DNA of 64,000 nt from Arthrobacter agilis. GTDB taxonomy: Bacteria > Actinomycetota > Actinomycetes > Actinomycetales > Micrococcaceae. Position numbers and translations under genes: made by a program. Each line of letters begins with the position of its first letter. Position 1 is the first letter of the stretch. Where the stretch lies: NCBI RefSeq assembly GCF_030816075.1, contig NZ_JAUSXO010000001.1:2790001-2854000 (forward strand). The letters run 5' to 3'. This document shows positions 26,109-34,341 of the stretch, in pieces. Under the pieces are notes generated by a model. The model searched no databases. It was not told the origin of the DNA and worked only from the letters and a program-made list of their open reading frames with translations.

Positions 26109-26906
26109 ATGAACGACGAGGTCTACTCCCACGGACACCACCCGAGCGTCACGGCCGCGCACGCAGCGCGGACCGTCGCGTCGTCGGCCGCCTACCTCGA
26201 GCCCTTCCTCGAAGCAGGGCTGGACGTGCTGGACGTCGGCTGCGGCCCCGGCAGCATCACGGCAGGGTTCGCCGACCTCGTGGCACCGGGCTCGGTGACG
26301 GGCATCGACAGCTCGGCCGACGTCGTCGCGCAGGCCGCCGAGGCACACGCCGATCTCGCGAACGTCGAATTCCGCGAGGGCAACGTGTACGACCTCGACG
26401 CCGCCGACGAATCCTTCGACCTGGTCCACGCACACCAGCTCCTGCAGCACCTGGCCGACCCCGTGGCGGCCCTCCGCGAGATGCGCCGCGTCGTCCGGCC
26501 GGGCGGGATCGTCGCGGCCCGCGAGGCCGACTTCGGTGCGATGACCTGGTTCCCTGTGGTCGACGAACTCGACGAGTGGCGGGAGCTGTACCGCACGCTG
26601 GCACGCGGCAACGGCGGGGAGCCCGACGCCGGACGCCGCCTTCCCGGGTGGGCGGCGGCGGCGGGCTTCGCGGAGATCGAGGTGTCGTCGACGACCTGGG
26701 TGTACGCCACCGCCGAGGACCGCCGCTTCCTCGCCGACTCCTGGGCCGAGCGTGTGCTGCACTCGGCGTTCGCGGGGCAGACCCTCGAGCGGGGCCTCGC
26801 CGACCAGCGCACCCTCGACCGGCTGGCCGAGGGGTGGCGGAGGTGGTCGCGGCTCGACGACGGCGTGTTCCTGATGCCGAGCGTGGAGATCCTCGCGCGG
26901 GGATGA
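26109..26906 (+). CDS. SAM-dependent methyltransferase, class I
   Basis: 265 residues. Motif I VLDVGCGPGSI (40-50), acidic GIDSS for the ribose, VHAHQLLQHLADPVAALREM and RVVRPGGIVAARE are the Ubi/COQ5-like class I methyltransferase core; the C-terminal ~110 residues are a helical cap. Substrate unknown; relatives are often annotated as UbiE-like. TAGCCT (26096-26101) ends 7 nt before the ATG, suggesting a leaderless message despite the 29-nt distance to marR. Confidence 0.85.
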   Translation: MNDEVYSHGHHPSVTAAHAARTVASSAAYLEPFLEAGLDVLDVGCGPGSITAGFADLVAPGSVTGIDSSADVVAQAAEAHADLANVEFREGNVYDLDAADESFDLVHAHQLLQHLADPVAALREMRRVVRPGGIVAAREADFGAMTWFPVVDELDEWRELYRTLARGNGGEPDAGRRLPGWAAAAGFAEIEVSSTTWVYATAEDRRFLADSWAERVLHSAFAGQTLERGLADQRTLDRLAEGWRRWSRLDDGVFLMPSVEILARG

Positions 26907-26916
26907 AGGGCGGGAC

Positions 26917-26944
26917 ACGCGATGGGGAGTCCTCCCCATCGCGT
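26917..26944 (+). terminator. Rho-independent-type hairpin after the methyltransferase gene
   Basis: Perfect 13-bp arms ACGCGATGGGGAG / CTCCCCATCGCGT with a 2-nt loop, starting 10 nt after the stop. There is no U-tract, which is normal for actinobacterial terminators. It isolates the next cassette. Confidence 0.75.
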
Positions 26945-27001
26945 AACTCCGCCGTCCCGGTAGGCTGACGACCAGGTCTCAACCGCACGGGGGAACATAC
27001 G

Positions 27002-28030
27002 ATGACGAACGGTACGATCGGCGCGGATCTCGCCGCGCTCAGGGAGCTCTCCGCGAGCTTCAGCCAGGCCCAGCAGCAGTTGTCCGGTATCTCGCTCATG
27101 ATCTCCTCGCGGGTCAATGCGCCCGGCTACTGGAACGGTTCCGATGCGGACCGCTTCCGTGCCACCTGGAACTCCGACCACCGCATGCGGATCTTCGCTG
27201 CGGAGTCCTTCCTGACCGACGGCGCCACCACCCTGCGTGCCAACGCCGACGAGCAGGAGGGCGCCAGCGACCAGGGGTCCGGCTCCATCCCGGGCAGCGG
27301 CTCGGGCAGCGGCCCGGGCGGGGTCCCGGGCCCCGGTGCGCCGGGCGGAGAAGGAGCGCCGGATGGGGCCGGCGGGCTGCTCGGCGGCCTGCTCGCCGGA
27401 GCAGGCGGATTCCTGGGAGGCCTCGTCAGCGCCTACTCCACTGCCAACACGTGGCGCGGCAGGCTCGGTCTCCCCGTCACAGCTGCGAGGCTGTACAGCC
27501 ACCTGCGCCTGGCCGGCAGTTTCGCGAGCCTCGACGACGCGCTCCGCGCAACATCCCAGGGCGCCCAGCTCAAGCGCATCGCGGAGATCATCGGCGGTAA
27601 GGGGTGGGGAGCCGAACTGCAGCGCCTCAGCAACATCCTCCCCGAGGGGCTGTCCGGACGGGTCGGGTCGCTCGCGGCGCCGCTGGGTGCCATCGGGAAG
27701 GCCCTCGGCCCGATCGGCGTGGGGCTCGGGGCCCTCACGACGTACCAGGACATCCGCAACGAGGACTACGGCAGGGCTGCCCTGCACGGCACGACCACCG
27801 TCCTGGGCGCCGCCGCCCTCATGACCCCGCCCCCCGTGAACCTGGGACTCGGGCTCGCGGCCGGCGGACTCGCCCTGGGCGAACTGGCCTACGATCACAT
27901 CCCGGTGTTCCACGACGCCGTCGACTGGACCGCAGACGCCGTGGGCGACGGCGTCGAAGCCGTCGGCGAAGGCATCAAGGACCTCGGCGAGGGAATCGCC
28001 GACAAGGCCGAGGACCTGTGGCCGTTCTGA
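27002..28030 (+). CDS. WXG100-like protein with hydrophobic C-terminal domain, possible T7SS effector
   Basis: 342 residues. The first ~90 form a WXG100-type helical hairpin with W44-N45-G46 at the turn (APGYWNGSDADRF). A Gly/Ser/Pro linker (~88-122) follows, then a glycine-zipper stretch GLLGGLLAGAGGFLGGLVSAY (read GLLGGLLAGAGGF, LGGLVSAY) and a second hydrophobic zone around 228-300, ending in amphipathic repeats and DLWPF. This layout fits a type VII-secreted effector, perhaps membrane-active. A TAGGCT box at 26961-26966 gives a ~29-nt leader. No ESX core gene is in the window. Function is inferred from architecture only. Confidence 0.6.
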   Translation: MTNGTIGADLAALRELSASFSQAQQQLSGISLMISSRVNAPGYWNGSDADRFRATWNSDHRMRIFAAESFLTDGATTLRANADEQEGASDQGSGSIPGSGSGSGPGGVPGPGAPGGEGAPDGAGGLLGGLLAGAGGFLGGLVSAYSTANTWRGRLGLPVTAARLYSHLRLAGSFASLDDALRATSQGAQLKRIAEIIGGKGWGAELQRLSNILPEGLSGRVGSLAAPLGAIGKALGPIGVGLGALTTYQDIRNEDYGRAALHGTTTVLGAAALMTPPPVNLGLGLAAGGLALGELAYDHIPVFHDAVDWTADAVGDGVEAVGEGIKDLGEGIADKAEDLWPF

Positions 28031-28073
28031 CCCCCGACCGACCTGCCCTGCCCGAAGACCGAAGGACATCCGA

Positions 28074-28733
28074 GTGACAGACACAGCCACCACCCCACGG
28101 ACCCCGCAGGGAACCACCGAGCCCGCGGTCCTCGGCTTCGGCGTCGCCGAGATCGCGTACCTGCTCTCGCTCGGCACGGGACCGGCAGCCGAGAAGTCAC
28201 GTACCGTGCTGACGGTGGGCCCGGAGATGTCCACACCGGTCCTCCTGGCCGCGGGCGCATCCTCCCTGCTGGCCAGGGGACTCGTCCGTGTCGAGGGCGA
28301 TGACGTGCTGCCGAACGCGGGCGCCGAGTACGTGGCCTTCGCGCTCGCCGCGTCCTACCGCTGGACCGAGATCGGCCTGCAGAACGATCGGAAGCCCGAG
28401 TTCGCACTGTACTTCCAGGCGCCCGACGTCTCCGTCCTGCTGCAGCCGGCCGCACTCGGCAGCTGGTTCGCCGTCATCAAGGACCCGGAGGCCGGAGACG
28501 TGGACATGCTGCGGCAGGTCGTCGACCGGGGTGTCTCCGGGCCCGGGCTCGCCGCCGTCTTCTTCGGCTCCTCGACGCTCACCGACGAGGTGAACTACTT
28601 CGTCCGCCGGAACGACGACGACAGCTGGGACGTCGCGCATGTCGCGCCCGACGGCGAACAGCACCGCAAGCCGTCCGTGGGTGAGACGGTCCTCAGGGCC
28701 GACCTCGAGGACCTGACGAGGGCCCCGGCATGA
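28074..28733 (+). CDS. Unknown protein in WXG100 cassette
   Basis: 219 residues, soluble, alpha/beta, acidic; no cysteines of note and no signal peptide. Parts such as AEIAYLLSLG, SSLLARGLVRVEGDDV and WTEIGLQNDRKPEFALYFQAPDVSVLLQP suggest a mixed fold of the size of EspG-like ESX chaperones, but I cannot confirm homology. The start is GTG 28074 with AAGGA 8 nt upstream. Its stop overlaps the next start (ATGA at 28730-28733). Co-transcribed with the WXG100 protein, so a chaperone, adaptor or immunity role is possible. Confidence 0.6.
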   Translation: MTDTATTPRTPQGTTEPAVLGFGVAEIAYLLSLGTGPAAEKSRTVLTVGPEMSTPVLLAAGASSLLARGLVRVEGDDVLPNAGAEYVAFALAASYRWTEIGLQNDRKPEFALYFQAPDVSVLLQPAALGSWFAVIKDPEAGDVDMLRQVVDRGVSGPGLAAVFFGSSTLTDEVNYFVRRNDDDSWDVAHVAPDGEQHRKPSVGETVLRADLEDLTRAPA

Positions 28734-29116
28734 CGGCGCCGCTCTGGCGCCCCCGGCAGTGGGACGCGCACGTACCACCGCACCTGAAGGAGCCGTACCC
28801 CTGGGCGCATCCGAACCACAAGGGCAGCTTCCATCCCTTCGGGAATCCCCGCAACACCCTCCTGTTCGGTGTGGCGCTCCTGGCCGGCGGAGTCTTCCTG
28901 GCGATCACGGCCGTCGGCGGCTACGCCCGCGACGGCGACGCTGCCGCCCTGTGGGTGGCCGCCCTGATGCTCGTAGGGCTCGGAGGGACCGGCGTGTGGG
29001 GGATGCGCCTCGGACTGGCGCGCCTGCGCTGGATCCGGCGTTTCAGGGAGGCGTACGGCTTCTCCCCGTTCGACCGGCGACCGGACGAGGTCGATCTGCA
29101 CCGGCCGGGACGGTGA
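28730..29116 (+). CDS. Two-helix membrane protein in WXG100 cassette
   Basis: 128 residues. A Trp/Pro/His-rich N-terminal 40 residues, two membrane helices (TLLFGVALLAGGVFLAITAVGGY and AALWVAALMLVGLGGTGVWGM) with a short loop, then a basic cytosolic tail RLRWIRRFREAYGFSPFDRRPDEV. No family recognised. It overlaps the preceding gene by 4 nt, so it is translated with it. A small membrane protein next to a putative membrane-active effector is what an immunity protein would look like, but this is inference. Confidence 0.65.
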   Translation: MTAPLWRPRQWDAHVPPHLKEPYPWAHPNHKGSFHPFGNPRNTLLFGVALLAGGVFLAITAVGGYARDGDAAALWVAALMLVGLGGTGVWGMRLGLARLRWIRRFREAYGFSPFDRRPDEVDLHRPGR

Positions 29117-29169
29117 GCCCGGACGACGTCCGGCCGAGCCGGGAGGGGCACCGCAGCTAGGCTGGCGTG

Positions 29170-29679
29170 ATGTACCGCATCGTCACCGTCTGCACCGGGA
29201 ACATCTGCCGCTCCCCCATGGCCGAACTCATGCTGACCCACGCGTTCGGCCAGGCCGGCCTGGGGGACGACGTCGTGGTCGACTCCGCGGGCACCACCGA
29301 CTGGGAGGCGGGCAGGCCGATCGACGAGCGCGCGGCGGCGAAGCTGACCGAGCTCGGCATCCAGAGCCACCTGCACCGGGCGCGGATGTTCGAGCCGGGC
29401 TGGTACCACGAACGCGACCTCATCCTCGCCCTCGACCTGGACCACTACCGTGAGCTGCGGCGGGATGCACCCGACGACGACGCCCGCGACAGGATCCACC
29501 TCCTGCGCGAGTTCGATCCCTCGACCACGGACACGGAGCTCGAGCAGCTCGGCATCTACGACCCCTGGTACGGCGACGCGAGCGACTTCGAGGCCACCTG
29601 GAGGATGGTCGACGGTGCGGTGGACGGCGTCGTGCGGTTCGTGCGCCACGAGCTCGACGCCGACCGTTCGGACGACTGA
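29170..29679 (+). CDS. Low-molecular-weight protein-tyrosine phosphatase
   Basis: 169 residues. The P-loop CTGNICRS (C8-x5-R14-S15) sits at the N-terminus and the general-acid loop IYDPWYGD near residue 125; SAGTTDWEAGRPID lies between. Length and motifs match PtpA-type LMW-PTPs that dephosphorylate tyrosine. ATG 29170 is chosen over GTG 29167 because TAGGCT (29158-29163) ends exactly 6 nt upstream. Confidence 0.9.
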   Translation: MYRIVTVCTGNICRSPMAELMLTHAFGQAGLGDDVVVDSAGTTDWEAGRPIDERAAAKLTELGIQSHLHRARMFEPGWYHERDLILALDLDHYRELRRDAPDDDARDRIHLLREFDPSTTDTELEQLGIYDPWYGDASDFEATWRMVDGAVDGVVRFVRHELDADRSDD

Positions 29680-29702
29680 CGCGCGGTGCTTACCATGAAC
29701 GG

Positions 29703-30320
29703 GTGAATCCCTCCCTCTGGCTGGCGCTGCTCGGCGCCCAGACGCTCATCAGCTTCATGCCCGGCGCGGGCGCGGTGAACACGATGAGCAACGCCCTCGC
29801 GGTGGGTTTCCGCCGCTCCGTGTGGGGCATCCTCGGGCAGCAGGCGGCCCTGCTGGTGCACATCGGCATCGCCGGTGCGGGGGTCGGTCTCCTCGTCGCG
29901 AACTCCCCCCTCGCCTTCCACCTCATCCGGTACACCGGTGCCGCGTACCTCGTGTATCTCGGGGTGCGGAGATTCCTCGCGAAACCGGACCACAGCGAGG
30001 TGCGTGCCCTGCAGGGCAGCGAGGGCGCCCTCTCGATGTTCCGCCGCGGCGTGTGGGTGAACCTGCTCAACCCGAAAGCGATCGTGTTCTTCCTCGCGCT
30101 CATCCCCCAGTTCATCAGGCCCGAGGAGCCGCTGCTGCGCCAGTACGGCGTGCTGGCCGCCACCGTGGTCGTCGTCGACGTCCTCGTCATGTGGTTCTTC
30201 TACGCGGGCACCGCGCGCTCGTTCCGGCGCTTCACCGAGGACGAGCGTGGCCAGACCATCCTCAACCGCACCTTCGGTTCCCTGTTCGTGGGCGTCGGCG
30301 CCCTGCTCGCCCTGGCCTGA
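29703..30320 (+). CDS. LysE/RhtB family exporter
   Basis: 205 residues, about six helices. N-terminal LISFMPGAGAVNTMSNALAVG, the YLVYLGVRRF motif and RRGVWVNLLNPKAIVFFLALIPQFI are the RhtB/LeuE family signature of homoserine, threonine or leucine exporters. The start is GTG 29703 with TACCAT (29691-29696) 6 nt upstream. The next gene begins 4 nt after its stop. Confidence 0.88.
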   Translation: MNPSLWLALLGAQTLISFMPGAGAVNTMSNALAVGFRRSVWGILGQQAALLVHIGIAGAGVGLLVANSPLAFHLIRYTGAAYLVYLGVRRFLAKPDHSEVRALQGSEGALSMFRRGVWVNLLNPKAIVFFLALIPQFIRPEEPLLRQYGVLAATVVVVDVLVMWFFYAGTARSFRRFTEDERGQTILNRTFGSLFVGVGALLALA

Positions 30321-30323
30321 ACC

Positions 30324-32447
30324 GTGCCCGACGCACCCCGCACCCCGCACGGTGCCGCGCCCGCCACCCCGCCCCTGCTGATCGCCGTCGACGGCCGGTC
30401 GGGTGCGGGCAAGACGACCCTCGCCGTGGAACTCGCCGCCCTCCTGCGCGAGCACCACAGCGTGAGCCTCTTCCACCTCGAGGACATCTACCCCGGCTGG
30501 GACGGACTCGACGCCGGGATCGGCCGCTACGTGGAGCGGGTGCTCACCCCCCTGCGGGCGGGACGGACGGCACGCTGGAACGCCTGGGACTGGGTGCGCG
30601 GAGAGGACGGCGCGGAACGCACGACGGCGGCGGCGGAGATCGTGCTGCTCGAGGGTGTGGGCGCGGCGGCGGCAGCGGCGCGTGACCGCCTCGACGCCGT
30701 GATCTGGGTGGAGGCCGACGCGGCGGTCCGGCGGCGCACGGCGATCGAGCGCGACGGCGACGCCTACGCCCCGTACTGGCAGCGCTGGGCCGAGCAGGAG
30801 GACCGCTGGCTCGCGGCCGACGACCCCGGTACCGCCGCGGACGTCGTGGTGCAGGGCCATCACGGGCCGCCGTCGCCGCAGGCCGTGCGCCTCGCGCTCA
30901 CCGGGCTGCCCTCCTGCACGGTGCTGCTGGCGCCCGAGCGCGCAGGACGGCGCGGCCTGGTGCTGGATTGCGAGCGCCTCGAGGCGGTCCCGGACGCGGC
31001 GGCCCTGTTCTCGACGCTCTACCGTGACGCGCCTGCGGCGGCCTGGCTCGACAGTTCGGACGCGGCGGCGGTCCCGAAGGACACCGGGGCGGGTCCGGTG
31101 GCCGCCCCGCCGACCCGCCTCCTCCCCGGCGGGCGCAGCCGCTTCAGCATCATGGCTGACGCCGGCGGCGCCTTCGGGCAACTGGCCCTGCACCGGGACG
31201 GCGTCACGGACCTCGTGGCCGGTCCGGTGACCACCCGGATCCGGGAGCCCTTCTTCCGCTGGCTCGACGACGTGTGGGGGCGGCGGGCCGTGCGGGTGCC
31301 CGACGGTCTCGCCTGCGATTTCGGGCTGGGCTGGCTGGGCTACCTCGGTTACGAGCTCAAGCGCGAGACGGGTGGTGCCGACGGCCCGTCCGCTGCGGGC
31401 CTGCCCGACGCCGCGCTCCTCTTCGCCGGCCGCGCCGTCGTCCTCGACCACGCCGACGGCGCCGTCTTCCTCCTGACCCTCTCCGACGGACGGCCCGACG
31501 CGGACCGGGACGCCTGGCTGGCGCGCGCGCGGGAGGCCGTCGCCGCACCGGGTCCCGCCCCGACACCGGGCCCGCACCCGGGGCCGCACTTCGCGGTGCG
31601 CGATCCGCGGGACGCGTACGTGGCGAAGATCCGGCAGGCCCAGGCCGAGATCGCCGAGGGCAACACCTACGAGGTGTGCCTGACGACGTCGCTGACGGCG
31701 CGCCCGGCGCGCGGGGAGCACCTCGACCCGCTGGACACCTACCTCCGCCTGCGCGTGACGAACCCCGCTCCGTTCGCTCATTTCCTGCGCTTCCCGGGGT
31801 TCGCCGTCGCGAGCACCTCGCCCGAGCGCTTCCTGCGGCTCACCACGGACGGGCACATGCGGGCCGAACCGATCAAGGGGACGCGGGGACGCTCGGCCGA
31901 CCCCGTCGCCGACGCCGCGCTGCTCCACGACCTCAGGACGTCGGCGAAGGACCGCGCGGAGAACATCATGATCGTGGACCTCCTGCGCAACGATCTCTCC
32001 CACCACGCGGTCCCGGGCTCGGTCACGGTCAGCCGGTTGTGCGACATCGAGACGTACGCCACCGTGCACCAGATGGTCAGCACCATCGATGCCCGGCTGC
32101 GCCCCGGGAGCGCGCGGGCCGGCGTCGTCGCATCCGCGTTCCCCGCCGGCTCCATGACCGGGGCGCCGAAGATCAGCACCATGGCCATCCTCGACCGCCT
32201 CGAGCAGGCGCCGCGCGGCCCCTACTCCGGCGCCGCCGGATATTTCAGCCTCACGGGCGCCACCGACCTCGCCGTCGTCATCCGCACCCTCGTGCTCCGT
32301 GAGGACGACGGCGGCACCCACCTGACCCTCGGCGTGGGCGGGGCGATCACGACCGACTCCGACCCCGAGGAGGAGTGGGACGAGGTGCGCACGAAGGCGC
32401 GCGGCGTCCTCTCGGCCCTGGGGACCGGATTCCCGGCCGACACGTGA
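30324..32447 (+). CDS. pabB: Fusion of P-loop kinase-like domain and aminodeoxychorismate synthase component I
   Basis: 707 residues. Residues ~17-195 are a uridine-kinase-like P-loop domain: AVDGRSGAGKTT (Walker A, K30), HLEDIYPGWDGLD and VLLEGVG. From ~240 to the end is a chorismate-binding PabB: LGYLGYELK, AQAEIAEGNTYEVCLT, STSPERFLR, EPIKGTRGRS with the PabB lysine, ENIMIVDLLRNDLS, PAGSMTGAPK and GAAGYFS. PabB makes aminodeoxychorismate with PabA glutamine amidotransferase, here not in the window; PabC is at 45097. The start is GTG 30324. The kinase domain's role is unclear. Confidence 0.87.
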   Translation: MPDAPRTPHGAAPATPPLLIAVDGRSGAGKTTLAVELAALLREHHSVSLFHLEDIYPGWDGLDAGIGRYVERVLTPLRAGRTARWNAWDWVRGEDGAERTTAAAEIVLLEGVGAAAAAARDRLDAVIWVEADAAVRRRTAIERDGDAYAPYWQRWAEQEDRWLAADDPGTAADVVVQGHHGPPSPQAVRLALTGLPSCTVLLAPERAGRRGLVLDCERLEAVPDAAALFSTLYRDAPAAAWLDSSDAAAVPKDTGAGPVAAPPTRLLPGGRSRFSIMADAGGAFGQLALHRDGVTDLVAGPVTTRIREPFFRWLDDVWGRRAVRVPDGLACDFGLGWLGYLGYELKRETGGADGPSAAGLPDAALLFAGRAVVLDHADGAVFLLTLSDGRPDADRDAWLARAREAVAAPGPAPTPGPHPGPHFAVRDPRDAYVAKIRQAQAEIAEGNTYEVCLTTSLTARPARGEHLDPLDTYLRLRVTNPAPFAHFLRFPGFAVASTSPERFLRLTTDGHMRAEPIKGTRGRSADPVADAALLHDLRTSAKDRAENIMIVDLLRNDLSHHAVPGSVTVSRLCDIETYATVHQMVSTIDARLRPGSARAGVVASAFPAGSMTGAPKISTMAILDRLEQAPRGPYSGAAGYFSLTGATDLAVVIRTLVLREDDGGTHLTLGVGGAITTDSDPEEEWDEVRTKARGVLSALGTGFPADT

Positions 32448-32529
32448 GCCGGAGTGCCCGCACGTGACCCGGTAGCCTTGCCGCAGGCGCCCGCCGGCGC
32501 AGGACCTCCGGGCCGGAAGGGAGCACGCC

Positions 32530-33723
32530 ATGACGGGCATCGCCGTGATCGGGGCGGGCCTGGCCGGCTCGTCCGCCGCGTGGCGGCTCGCGCAGGCCGG
32601 GCACGACGTCGTCGTCCTGGAACAGGACACCCCGGCCCACCGCCGGGGCAGCTCCCACGGCTCGGCGCGCATCTTCCGCTACGCCTACGCCGAGCGGCTC
32701 TATGTGGACCTGGTCCGGGAGGCGGCCCGCGGCTGGGCCGAGCTGGAGGCCGCCGGCAGTACACGCCTCCTCACGCGCACCGGCGCACTCGACCACGGCG
32801 CGGGCCATGATCCGGAGGGCTTCGCACGGGTCCTCGCGGCAGCTGGCGTGGAGCATGCGCTGCTCGGGCCGGCCGAGGCGTCCGCACGCTGGCCCCTGCG
32901 GTTCGAGACCCCGGTCCTGTGGCATCCCGGCGCGGGCGTGCTCGACGCCGAGGCCGCCGTCGTCGCCATGCTCGACGAGGCACGCGCCCACGGGGCCGCC
33001 CTGGAGCAGGGGTGGCGCGTGACCGGGGTGCGCCGCCGTGGCCGGGGCTACCGCGTGCACGCCGGGGACGGCCGGTGGGTCGACGCGGAGCAGGTCGTCG
33101 TGGCGGCGGGCGGCTGGCTCCCGGACCTCCTCGGCGACCTGGACCTGCCGGAGGCGTTCGTCACCGCGCTCCCCGCCCTGGAGGTACGCCAGGAGCAGGC
33201 CTACCACTTCCCGTACGCGGAGGGGCCCGGCGCGGCGTGGCCCACGTTCATCCACAGGACGGAGGACATGGTCGTCTACGGCCTGCCGGGCGGCAGGGAC
33301 GCCGGCTGGTCGGGGCAGAAGGTGGCGGAGTACAACGGCGGCAGGCGCATCCGCTCGGCCGCGGCGCAGGACGGCCTGGTCTCCGGGGACAACCGCCGGC
33401 GTGTGGTCGCGTACGTGGAGCGCCACCTGCCGGGCCTCGTGCCCGAACCGTACGCGGAGACCACCTGCCTGTTCACGAACACCCCGACCGAGGACTTCGT
33501 GATCGACCGGGCAGAGGGCATCACCGTCCTGTCCGCCTGCTCCGGCCACGGAGCCAAGTTCGCGCCCCTGCTCGGGCAGCTGACCCTGGCGCTCGTGGAG
33601 GGGCGGGACACGGTCCCGGGACCCTTCCGGCCCGGACGGCTGCGCTCCTCGCGCAGCCGCCCCTGGCCGGCGGGCGCCGGGTCAGCGGCGCAGCACCTTC
33701 CGGGCCACGGCGTTGCCGAGTAG
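32530..33723 (+). CDS. FAD-dependent amine oxidase, N-methyl-tryptophan/sarcosine oxidase type
   Basis: 397 residues. GAGLAGSSAAWRLAQAGHDVVVLEQD is the FAD-binding Rossmann fold (GxGxxG; read GAGLAGSSAAWRLAQAG), RRGSSHGSARIFRYAY is the SolA/monomeric sarcosine oxidase signature, VVVAAGGW the second FAD contact, and LSACSGHGAKFAPLLG carries the Cys that would attach FAD covalently. Oxidises a secondary amine to imine plus H2O2. A TAGCCT box and AGGGAG precede the ATG. The last ~14 codons overlap metI on the other strand by 42 nt, suggesting the tail is not critical. Confidence 0.85.
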   Translation: MTGIAVIGAGLAGSSAAWRLAQAGHDVVVLEQDTPAHRRGSSHGSARIFRYAYAERLYVDLVREAARGWAELEAAGSTRLLTRTGALDHGAGHDPEGFARVLAAAGVEHALLGPAEASARWPLRFETPVLWHPGAGVLDAEAAVVAMLDEARAHGAALEQGWRVTGVRRRGRGYRVHAGDGRWVDAEQVVVAAGGWLPDLLGDLDLPEAFVTALPALEVRQEQAYHFPYAEGPGAAWPTFIHRTEDMVVYGLPGGRDAGWSGQKVAEYNGGRRIRSAAAQDGLVSGDNRRRVVAYVERHLPGLVPEPYAETTCLFTNTPTEDFVIDRAEGITVLSACSGHGAKFAPLLGQLTLALVEGRDTVPGPFRPGRLRSSRSRPWPAGAGSAAQHLPGHGVAE

Positions 33724-34341
33724 CTGCATGACCTGGACGATCAGGATGACCACGATGACGGCGGCCCACGTGACCACAGGATTGAACTGGCGGTAGCCGT
33801 ACTGGATGGCGAAGGTGCCGAGCCCGCCACCGCCGACGGACCCCGCCACCGCCGACATGTCCACGAGCGCCACGAAGATGAAGGTGTACCCCAGGATCAG
33901 GGGCCCCAGCGCCTCCGGGATCAGGATCGTGAGGATGATGCGCAGGCGGCCCGCGCCCACGGAACGCGCCGCTTCGATCACGCCGGGCTGGACGGTCAGC
34001 AGGTTCTGCTCCACGATGCGGCTGATACCGAAGGCCGCCGCGAGCGACAGCGTGAAGATGATGGCGCTGTTGCCGATGCCCGTCCCCGTGACCGCCCGGG
34101 CGAGGGGTTGGGCCGCGGCGAGGAAGATGATGAAGGGGATGGGCCGGAAGATGTTGACGATGACGTTCAGGGTCCCGAAGACACCGCGATGACCGAGGAT
34201 GCTTCCGGCCCTCGTGGTGTAGAGGCCCATGCCGAGCAGGAGGCCTCCGGCGCCGCCGAAGAGCAGGCTGAGACCCACGATGTAGAGGGTCTCGTACGTC
34301 GCCTCCCAGAGTTGCGGGGCCAGGGGTACGAGGTCTTCCAT
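33682..34341 (-). CDS. metI: Methionine ABC transporter permease MetI
   Basis: 219 residues, five helices, with the EAA coupling loop EAARSVGAGRLRIILTILIPEAL and the MetI-typical RPIPFIIFLAAAQPLARAVTGTGIG. Transmembrane subunit for uptake of D/L-methionine. The ATG at 34341 overlaps the metN stop by one base (TGATG). Part of metQ-metN-metI under the SAM riboswitch at 36513-36630. Confidence 0.93.
   Translation of the reverse strand: MEDLVPLAPQLWEATYETLYIVGLSLLFGGAGGLLLGMGLYTTRAGSILGHRGVFGTLNVIVNIFRPIPFIIFLAAAQPLARAVTGTGIGNSAIIFTLSLAAAFGISRIVEQNLLTVQPGVIEAARSVGAGRLRIILTILIPEALGPLILGYTFIFVALVDMSAVAGSVGGGGLGTFAIQYGYRQFNPVVTWAAVIVVILIVQVMQLLGNAVARKVLRR

Noticed and set aside
26257-28234. Long minus-strand frames over the methyltransferase and WXG100 genes
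   Set aside because: Low-complexity Arg/Pro/Ser translations with no recognisable domain; the plus-strand genes have domains, ribosome sites and coupled starts.
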